Assembly (NCBI GenBank): GCA_031082105.1
Contig: JAVHLO010000195.1
Location: 1 to 6,641, forward strand
DNA from: Planctomycetota bacterium
Lineage (GTDB): Bacteria; Planctomycetota; MHYJ01; JACQXL01; JAVHLO01
DNA length: 6,641 bases
Direction: 5' to 3'
Shown here: positions 1-4,833 of the stretch, in pieces
Layout: the number at the start of each line of letters is the position of its first letter
Position numbering within the stretch: the first letter of the stretch is position 1
Made by a program: the position numbers and the translations under genes
The notes under the pieces: model-generated
The model's input: the letters and a program-made list of their open reading frames with translations, nothing else
Database searches by the model: none
What the model was told of the DNA's origin: nothing

Positions 1-30
1 AATCCAAAATCCAAAATCCAAAATCCAAAA
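1..30 (+). repeat. Heptamer tandem array A (AATCCAA x4, runs off the left edge)
   Basis: Four perfect copies of AATCCAA plus two bases, exact period 7, reaching the window edge so the full length is unknown. It is read in frame with queC as a cyclic heptapeptide (I-Q-N-P-K-S-K). It is the same unit as the arrays at 266-335 and 781-815. Because 7 is not a multiple of 3, gain or loss of one unit would shift the queC frame if translation starts upstream. Confidence 0.9.
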
Positions 31-754
31 CCCGGCGGTAGTCTTGCTCAGCGGCGGCATTGATTCCGCCGTCACCCTGGCGGTCGCCGCGAAGACCGGG
101 CACGCCACCTTCTGCCTGACCGTCGACTACGGCCAGCGGCATCGATGCGAACTGGCCGCCGCGCGCAGGGTGGCGCGCTCGCTCGGCGCTGAAGAGCATC
201 TCGTGCTGAACGTCGACCTGCGCTCCATTGGCGGCTCCGCGCTCACTTCGGAGATCGACGTGCCCAAATCCGAAATCCCAAATCCGAAATCCGCAATTGT
301 AAGTCCAAAATCCAAAATCCAGAATCCAAAATCGAGTGTTCCCTCGACCTACGTCCCCGCGCGCAACCTCATATTCCTTTCGATCGCTTTGGCGTGGGCC
401 GAAACGCTCCGCGCTGCCGATATCTTCATTGGGGCGAACGTGGTTGACTACGGCGGGTACCCGGACTGCCGCCCCGCCTTTCTCCGCGGTTTTGAACGGC
501 TCGCCGGGCCGGCAACGAAGGCCGGTTCTGAAAGCACGCTCAGGTTCCGGGTGCGGGCGCCGCTCCTGTACAGGAGCAAGAAGGAGATTGTGCTCCTGGG
601 CGCGCGGCTGGGGGTCGACTTCTCGAAGACACACAGTTGCTACGATCCGTCGCCCCGCGGACTCGCCTGCGGCCGATGCGATAGCTGCGCAAATCGCCTG
701 AAGGGCTTCCGGGACGCCGGACTGCGCGACCCGGCAAAGTACGTACGATTTTAG
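2..754 (+). CDS. queC: 7-cyano-7-deazaguanine synthase QueC (5'-partial), with a repeat-encoded insertion
   Basis: QueC converts 7-carboxy-7-deazaguanine, ammonia and ATP to preQ0, the precursor of queuosine in tRNA; it is cytosolic. Visible family marks are AVVLLSGGIDSA (PP-loop SGGxDS, ATP binding), the VDYGQRH segment, VPARN, then GANVVDYGGYPDCRPAF and a C-terminal zinc site with Cys codons at 638, 668, 677 and 686 (HSCY ... CGRCDSC). The frame is open to the left edge. A TTG at 44 would remove the conserved AVV strand, so the true start lies upstream of the window and the heptamer repeat at 1-30 is read as part of the N-terminus (IQNPKSKIQNP). Between the conserved IDVPK and VPSTYVPARN there are about 20 extra residues encoded by the heptamer array at 266-335. 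Family members I know have only a short loop here, so the catalytic core should be intact. The identification is secure; whether the variant is active is inferred. Confidence 0.95.
   Translation: MQNPKSKIQNPAVVLLSGGIDSAVTLAVAAKTGHATFCLTVDYGQRHRCELAAARRVARSLGAEEHLVLNVDLRSIGGSALTSEIDVPKSEIPNPKSAIVSPKSKIQNPKSSVPSTYVPARNLIFLSIALAWAETLRAADIFIGANVVDYGGYPDCRPAFLRGFERLAGPATKAGSESTLRFRVRAPLLYRSKKEIVLLGARLGVDFSKTHSCYDPSPRGLACGRCDSCANRLKGFRDAGLRDPAKYVRF
266..335 (+). repeat. Heptamer array B inside the queC coding region (ten units)
   Basis: Seventy bases divide exactly into ten heptamers. Most fit AAATCCN: four units of the AAATCCG/AAATCCC type (266-293), one degenerate unit at 294-300, one AAGTCCA at 301-307, then AAATCCA (308, 315), GAATCCA (322) and AAATCGA (329). 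The translation is a hydrophilic, Pro/Lys/Ser/Asn-rich segment (PKSEIPNPKS ... KSKIQNPKS) between two conserved QueC motifs. The array is AT-rich against GC-rich flanks, which marks it as foreign to the gene. Nine units would be 63 bases, or 21 codons, a frame-preserving insertion that fits the apparent excess length. Confidence 0.88.
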
Positions 755-826
755 ATTCTAGATTTTGGATTGAGTGAGCCAAATCCAAAATCTAGAATCC
801 AAAATCCAAAATTCTGTGTTCGTACG
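742..826. repeat. Nested inverted repeat built from head-to-head heptamer arrays, after queC
   Basis: The inner arms 754-771 and 782-799 are perfectly complementary over 18 bp (GATTCTAGATTTTGGATT against its reverse complement) with a 10-base loop at 772-781. The right arm belongs to five + orientation heptamers (781-815); the left arm is about three units of the same heptamer in reverse orientation. A separate 7-bp outer pair, CGTACGA at 742-748 and TCGTACG at 820-826, flanks the structure. The queC stop codon (752-754) touches the left arm. The hairpin could act as a transcription or RNA-stability barrier, but it is AT-rich and has no U-tract after it, so a classical intrinsic terminator is doubtful. 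I see no convincing promoter in 755-880. Confidence 0.85.
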
Positions 827-880
827 CTTCCGCCTCGTTATACGGAAGACTCGAATCGTAGCTGCTGTTTCCGTGGCAAC

Positions 881-2458
881 ATGAGAGTTCTTCTCCTCAG
901 CGCGCCTGTGGTTTACAAGGGCAAGTTCGGGCGCAAGTTTTTTGTGCCCTACAGCCCGCCCATTGGAATCGCCTCTATCGCCGCCGTGCTGGCGCGGGCC
1001 GGTCACGAGGTCGAGTGCGTCGACATGCTCGATTGGACGATGGACGCGGTCCGTAACCGACTCCGACAGTCCAGGCCGGAACTCGTCGGCATCACCTGCC
1101 TCACGGAACAGCGCGCCGGGGTCTTCCAGGTGGCCGATGTGGTCAAGCAGATGCTGCCCGCAACCCCGGTCGTGCTCGGAGGGCCGCACCCGACCCTCCT
1201 CTGGAAAGACGTTCTCATGAACCACCCGTCGGTCGACTTCATCGTGATGGGCGAAGGCGAAAACACCATGCTTGAACTGACCGATGCGCTTTCGAACCGG
1301 CGTGAGATCGATTCGATTGCGGGCATCGCCTTCCGAAGAAGAATCTCGCTCAGGCCGGTATCCGTGATCTGTACTGACGCCTCCGCATTCGGCAAGGGAC
1401 CGGACAGGGGGATTCTGTCCCGACCGCCGTCGGGATCCGCCGGAGGCGGAAAACAAGCTCAGAATGACAAGACGGAAGTCCCTGAGCGGAATTTTCCCGA
1501 ACCCACCGGCGTCGCCGGATTCGGCAGCTTCAGCGGCGACCTGGTCGTGTCGAATTCTGCCAGACCGCTCATAGAAGACCTGAATACGCTGCCGTTCCCG
1601 GAATACAAGTATTTCGACCTCGACAGCTACCGGCCGTATCAGCCGCCGAAGTACAGGCGGTTGAAATACGCGCCGATCAACTCCTCCCGCGGCTGTGTGG
1701 CGAAGTGCCAGTTCTGTTCCGTGCCGGCCTTCTGGGGGAACCGGTGGCGCGGCAGGTCGGCAAGAAACGTCGTGGACGAGATCGCAAGCCTTCATGCGCA
1801 GGGAAGGCGTTTCTTCAACTTCACCGACGACCTCTTCAGCGTGAATCCTGGCCGGGTGATCGAGATCTCCCGGGAGCTCGTCGCGCGCGGACTGGACGTT
1901 AAGTGGGATTTTGAAACCCGGCCGAATTTCGTGAACGAGCAGATGCTCGCCGCGTCCGCCAAGGCAGGGTGCGTCATGATCGCGTATGGCGTCGAGTCGG
2001 GCTCGCAGAAGATTCTCGAACGGGTGAACAAGCAGGTGACCCGGAGCCGCATCGTAGAGGCGTTCGCGATGACCAAAGCCTGCGGGATCAGGGCGCACGC
2101 GCTGCTCATGATCGGCAACCCGGGAGAGTCGGATGAGACAATCGCGGAGACGTGCGCGTTGATCCGGGAGACCCGTCCCGATTCCGTGGCAGTGCAGTTG
2201 ACGACGGTCTACCCCGGCACCGCGCTGTACGAACACGCGAAATCGGTCGGGTTCATCTCCGACGACTACTGGCTGACCGACGAGCCCGCGCCGTTCTACA
2301 CCGTCGAGCGCAACCTGTCGACGTTGAGGCGGTGGCAGGACAGGGTGCTTGCTGAGAGCGACCGGGGGATGAGGCGGCTGACGCGCAAGGTGCAGCTCTT
2401 GTTGAGCCGGGTCCTTGGCCTCCGCATCTCCAAGGAAGGAGTGACGCGCGAAAAATGA
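881..2458 (+). CDS. B12-binding-domain radical SAM protein (class B type), with an in-frame insertion
   Basis: 525 residues. Residues 1 to about 130 form a Rossmann-like cobalamin-binding-type domain: MRVLLLSAP start, PPIGIASIAAVL, GGPHPTL and the closing GEGE near residue 124. The radical SAM core follows: CxxxCxxC at C272, C276 and C279 binds the 4Fe-4S cluster and SAM, with downstream FTDDLFSVN, FETRPNFV, GVESGSQKIL and MIGNPGESDET. Family members perform methylations, rearrangements and ring chemistry on lipids, pigments and natural products; the substrate here is unknown. The cobalamin domain shows no obvious DxHxxG motif, as is common in this class. I chose ATG 881 because it begins the first beta strand; the frame stays open back to a TTG at 770 only because heptamer DNA has no stops. 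Residues about 152-222 look inserted between GIAFRR and the conserved PLIEDLNTLPFPEY. The stop overlaps the GT2 start (ATGA). Confidence 0.88.
   Translation: MRVLLLSAPVVYKGKFGRKFFVPYSPPIGIASIAAVLARAGHEVECVDMLDWTMDAVRNRLRQSRPELVGITCLTEQRAGVFQVADVVKQMLPATPVVLGGPHPTLLWKDVLMNHPSVDFIVMGEGENTMLELTDALSNRREIDSIAGIAFRRRISLRPVSVICTDASAFGKGPDRGILSRPPSGSAGGGKQAQNDKTEVPERNFPEPTGVAGFGSFSGDLVVSNSARPLIEDLNTLPFPEYKYFDLDSYRPYQPPKYRRLKYAPINSSRGCVAKCQFCSVPAFWGNRWRGRSARNVVDEIASLHAQGRRFFNFTDDLFSVNPGRVIEISRELVARGLDVKWDFETRPNFVNEQMLAASAKAGCVMIAYGVESGSQKILERVNKQVTRSRIVEAFAMTKACGIRAHALLMIGNPGESDETIAETCALIRETRPDSVAVQLTTVYPGTALYEHAKSVGFISDDYWLTDEPAPFYTVERNLSTLRRWQDRVLAESDRGMRRLTRKVQLLLSRVLGLRISKEGVTREK
1336..1545. repeat. 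Probable in-frame repeat insertion with serial hairpins, inside the radical SAM gene
   Basis: Several small perfect hairpins lie close together: GGACAG/CTGTCC (1402-1407/1415-1420), TCCCGAC/GTCGGGA (1418-1424/1429-1435), TCCGCC/GGCGGA (1436-1441/1445-1450, loop GGA) and CCGGCG/CGCCGG (1506-1511/1513-1518), the last extended by CCGAA/TTCGG (1497-1501/1520-1524). On the minus strand, TTGTCATTCTGAGC (reading down from 1471) and AGAATCCCCCTGTCC (reading down from 1417) resemble, from memory, the dispersed intergenic repeats of many uncultured bacteria. The translation has low complexity with many Gly, Ser and Pro residues, and lies between two conserved blocks. The hairpins are seen; the insertion boundaries and repeat-family membership are inferred. 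Confidence 0.6.
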
Positions 2459-3471
2459 ACTCCCGTGATCAGGGCACAGAGGCCGCGCGATGCGCCGGCC
2501 CGTCCGGGCGATTGTCCGCGACGGTAGTTGTCCCGACCTTTGGCAGGCGGTTCCATGAGATCGCCTGTGCGCTGGCGGGCGTCCTGGACCAGTCGGCGCA
2601 TGACTATGAGGTGGTCGTCGTGGATCAGAACGACACCGCCGATCCCGCGTTGGCCGACTATGCGGCGAAGAACGGGCCGCGCCTCCGTGTCGTTCGCATC
2701 TCGGAGAAGGGTCTACCCAACGCGAGGAACGTGGGGACGGCTCATGCCAGGGGCGATATCATCATTTTCTGCGACGACGATGTGGCGGTCGGTCAGGGTT
2801 TTGTCTCGGCCCATATTGCGTGCTATTCCGATTCCGCGGTCGCAGGCGTTGCGGGGCGGGTCGTCGACGGCGGCGTATCCGGGCGGAGCGATCCGGATGC
2901 ATGGCGTCCGTTGCTGCAATCGCTCGTCGCGGGCGCCGGCGCCGACGGCGGCTCTGTGTCCGCAGCCGCCGCAAGGGTTGGCGCCTTCCGCCGCTGGGAC
3001 GCCGACTTCACCGCCGGGTATTCCTCCGCCGCGCGGTGTTTTGTCGACTCGGCGTTCGGCTGCAACATGTCTTTCAGGAAAACCGCGCTCGAACGGGTCG
3101 GCGGCTTCTCAGAATCGTTCGGCGGCACAGCGCACCTGGAGGAGAGCGACCTCTGCCTGAGGATAGGAAAGCTCGGCGGCCGGATAGTCTTCGAACCTGC
3201 TGCGCTTCTTGTTCACCTGAAAGGTACGGGCGGTGGATGTCGCGCCAGGTCCGCGGCCCGATGGGCCTACTGGTACGGTCATAACTACCTGTTGCTGTTC
3301 CTCCGCCATTTCGAGCGCCGTTTTCTTCCGGTCTTTCTTGCCGCGCGACTGTTGAGGTTCCTCAAGTTCGCCTTTGAGTTCCATGATCTCGCCCCGTTCC
3401 TGGAGGGGATCAAAGGCCTGCTCGACGGCGCGCGTACCCATTACAAGCATGCGTATCGTCGTCATAACTGA
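2455..3471 (+). CDS. Family 2 glycosyltransferase (GT-A fold)
   Basis: 338 residues. It transfers a sugar from a nucleotide donor to an acceptor that cannot be predicted, probably at the cytoplasmic face of the inner membrane during glycan assembly. The GT-A domain starts at TVVVPTFGR (about residue 22), continues through VVVVDQND and LPNARNVG to the metal/nucleotide-binding acidic cluster D107-D109 (FCDDDVAV), then FGCNMSFRKTAL and the acceptor-side EESD motif (E229, E230, D232). Residues about 275-317 are rich in Leu, Phe and Arg (YLLLFLRHFERRF...) and may bind the membrane. The start ATG overlaps the radical SAM stop as ATGA; GGAAGGA (2434-2440) lies 14 bases upstream, rather far for a Shine-Dalgarno site, so translational coupling is likely. 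The 3' end overlaps the next gene by 23 bases. A GC-rich, Ala/Gly-rich stretch around residues 155-175 is poorly conserved-looking and may be a loop expansion. Confidence 0.9.
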   Translation: MNSRDQGTEAARCAGPSGRLSATVVVPTFGRRFHEIACALAGVLDQSAHDYEVVVVDQNDTADPALADYAAKNGPRLRVVRISEKGLPNARNVGTAHARGDIIIFCDDDVAVGQGFVSAHIACYSDSAVAGVAGRVVDGGVSGRSDPDAWRPLLQSLVAGAGADGGSVSAAAARVGAFRRWDADFTAGYSSAARCFVDSAFGCNMSFRKTALERVGGFSESFGGTAHLEESDLCLRIGKLGGRIVFEPAALLVHLKGTGGGCRARSAARWAYWYGHNYLLLFLRHFERRFLPVFLAARLLRFLKFAFEFHDLAPFLEGIKGLLDGARTHYKHAYRRHN

Positions 3472-4750
3472 TTTCATGGACCTCAAGAGCCTGGGCGGCA
3501 GCACTCGGGTGGTCTTGAACCACTGCGCGGAGCTCGCGAAACGCGGCCACGAGATCGCAGTCATCTCGGGTTCCAGGAACCGGTCCGGTCGCGATACCCT
3601 CGGTTCTGTCTGTTTCCACTGGTTCCACTACGAACCCGATCCGGAGAGAAGGCGACAGACGGGCGAGGCGCGCGGTCTTCTCGGTGCGATCGCGCCGCTC
3701 GTCCTGCCGTGCAGGGTCTTCGGCAGCCTGGCGCGGACATTCAGTCCTGAAGCCGTCATGTTCCATCAACCGCTCTCCGCGTTGTCGGTGCTGTCGCACC
3801 CGCGCTCGATGACGTTGAAGCGCCTGTACAATTTCCACTCGCCGTGGTGCGAAGAGTTTCTCGTCGAATCACTGGCTGGGCAATGGACAGGCGCACCTCC
3901 GGCCGTCCCGGGTATGCGTGCGGGTTCCGCGGACCAGGGCCATTCGCCCGCCCGCCGGCGCGGCGGGCCCGCATTCCGGCTCGGGTACGGGCTGCGCAGG
4001 AACCTCGAGCGCCAGGCGTTGAGGAAATGCCGGGCAATAGTTGTCCTGAGCGACTACATGCGTTCGCTGCTGGGAAGAGTGCATCCGGGCAGGGCATGTC
4101 CCGTGCACGTCATCCCGGGCGCAGCCGACACGGCGCGGTTCTTTCCGGCGGCCGACCGGCTGGAGGCAAGGCGGCGGACCGGAGTGCAGCCGGAGACGTT
4201 CCTCCTGTCCACGGTACGCAGGCTGATTCCGCGGATGGGGATACCCAACTTGATCGAGGCCGTGAAGACGCTGCGCGCGCGCGGGCAGGCCGTGCGTCTC
4301 TTGATCGGCGGCAGCGGGCCGATCGAAGGCCGGTTGAAAGACCTCGCGCGCGAGCTGAACGTCGGTGATGATGTCGGTTTCACCGGGAACCTGGGCGAGG
4401 AACAGATGCGCAACCTCTTCGCCGCGTCCGATCTCGTCGTCGTGCCGACGCTGGCGCTCGAAGGGTTCGGGCTGGTCGCTGTCGAGGCGCTCGCGTGCGG
4501 CACACCCGTGCTGGGCACGCCAGTCGGCGGAATCCCTGAAGTGCTCTCGCCGCTCGACAGGCGGCTCGTCTGCGCCGGCGCGGACGCGTCGTCCATCGCG
4601 GACGGAATCCGGTTCTGGATGGAACGCCGCGATGAACTCGAGTTGATCCGAGCGAAGTGCCGACAATATGTCTGCGACAGGTTCACCTGGGGCAGGGCAG
4701 CGGAACGTATCGAGAACGCGCTTCTGTCCATGATCGGAAGTAGTGAGTAG
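3449..4750 (+). CDS. Family 4 glycosyltransferase (GT-B fold)
   Basis: 433 residues. It is a retaining glycosyltransferase using a nucleotide sugar; donor and acceptor are not predictable. The N-terminal acceptor domain starts at MRIVVITDF with a glycine loop GGSTR (residues 16-20) and the acceptor-side strand YNFHSPWCEEF. The C-terminal donor domain has RRLIPRMGIPNLIEA (from about residue 257), LLIGGSGP (about 285-292), VGFTGNL and the EX7E motif E338-E346 (EGFGLVAVE), then GGIPEVL. In the RLxPxKG position a Met (M263) replaces the usual Lys; I recall other GT4 proteins with RRLVPRMG, so this probably marks a subfamily rather than a defect. ATG 3449 is chosen because it opens the first strand; an ATG at 3374 would add 25 non-conserved residues inside the GT2 gene. 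Residues about 145-178 look like low-complexity inserted sequence. It overlaps the GT2 gene by 23 bases, implying a shared transcript. Confidence 0.9.
   Translation: MRIVVITDFMDLKSLGGSTRVVLNHCAELAKRGHEIAVISGSRNRSGRDTLGSVCFHWFHYEPDPERRRQTGEARGLLGAIAPLVLPCRVFGSLARTFSPEAVMFHQPLSALSVLSHPRSMTLKRLYNFHSPWCEEFLVESLAGQWTGAPPAVPGMRAGSADQGHSPARRRGGPAFRLGYGLRRNLERQALRKCRAIVVLSDYMRSLLGRVHPGRACPVHVIPGAADTARFFPAADRLEARRRTGVQPETFLLSTVRRLIPRMGIPNLIEAVKTLRARGQAVRLLIGGSGPIEGRLKDLARELNVGDDVGFTGNLGEEQMRNLFAASDLVVVPTLALEGFGLVAVEALACGTPVLGTPVGGIPEVLSPLDRRLVCAGADASSIADGIRFWMERRDELELIRAKCRQYVCDRFTWGRAAERIENALLSMIGSSE
3950..3968. repeat. GC-rich hairpin within a possible insertion in the GT4 gene
   Basis: A perfect 8-bp stem, GCCCGCCG at 3950-3957 and CGGCGGGC at 3961-3968, has a 3-base loop. 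It lies in a stretch encoding a Pro/Gly/Arg/Ala-rich segment (GQWTGAPPAVPGMRAGS ... PARRRGG) between WCEEFLVESL and the helix LGYGLRRNLERQALRKC, where GT4 proteins usually have a short linker. In GC-rich DNA a hairpin of this size can arise by chance, so a repeat insertion is only a possibility. Confidence 0.35.
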
Positions 4751-4807
4751 CGGGGGAAGGAAAAGAGACCTCGCTCTCTGTGTTCTTCTCGCTACCCACT
4801 ACTCACT
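4742..4807. repeat. Inverted repeat between the GT4 and GNAT genes
   Basis: AGTGAGTAG at 4742-4750, which contains the GT4 stop codon, is repeated inverted as CTACTCACT at 4799-4807. A shifted pairing of 4742-4752 with 4790-4800 gives 11 bp with one mismatch, and a small inner hairpin AGAGA/TCTCT lies at 4764-4768/4775-4779. The right side has the simple-repeat flavour CTACTCACTGCTCGCT. No U-tract follows, so it may be another dispersed repeat or an mRNA processing structure rather than a terminator. Confidence 0.5.
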
Positions 4808-4833
4808 GCTCGCTGCAACTTCTGGGGCAGACC

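Noticed and set aside
266..335. CRISPR-like repeat array
   Set aside because: The unit is 7 bases with no spacers; it is a simple tandem repeat.
44..754. queC starting at TTG 44
   Set aside because: This would delete the conserved AVV strand leading into LLSGG, which is present upstream in the same frame.
782..815. Intrinsic terminator after queC
   Set aside because: The stem is AT-rich and is followed by CAAAATCCAAAATTC rather than a U-tract.
837..843. Promoter -10 (TTATAC) ahead of the radical SAM gene
   Set aside because: No acceptable -35 element lies 16-18 bases upstream.
770..880. N-terminal extension of the radical SAM protein to a TTG at 770
   Set aside because: The extension is translated heptamer hairpin DNA and unconserved sequence; the domain's first strand begins at ATG 881.
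758..2236. A 492-codon minus-strand open frame opposite the radical SAM gene
   Set aside because: It is antisense to a gene with clear motifs, its product is Arg/His/Asp-rich with no family resemblance, and part of its openness comes from the stop-free heptamer DNA.
2932..2971. Palindrome GGCGCCGGCGCC and an 8-bp inverted repeat in the GT2 gene as a further insertion
   Set aside because: In Ala/Gly-rich, GC-rich coding DNA such palindromes are expected by chance, and no clear break in the GT2 fold is visible.
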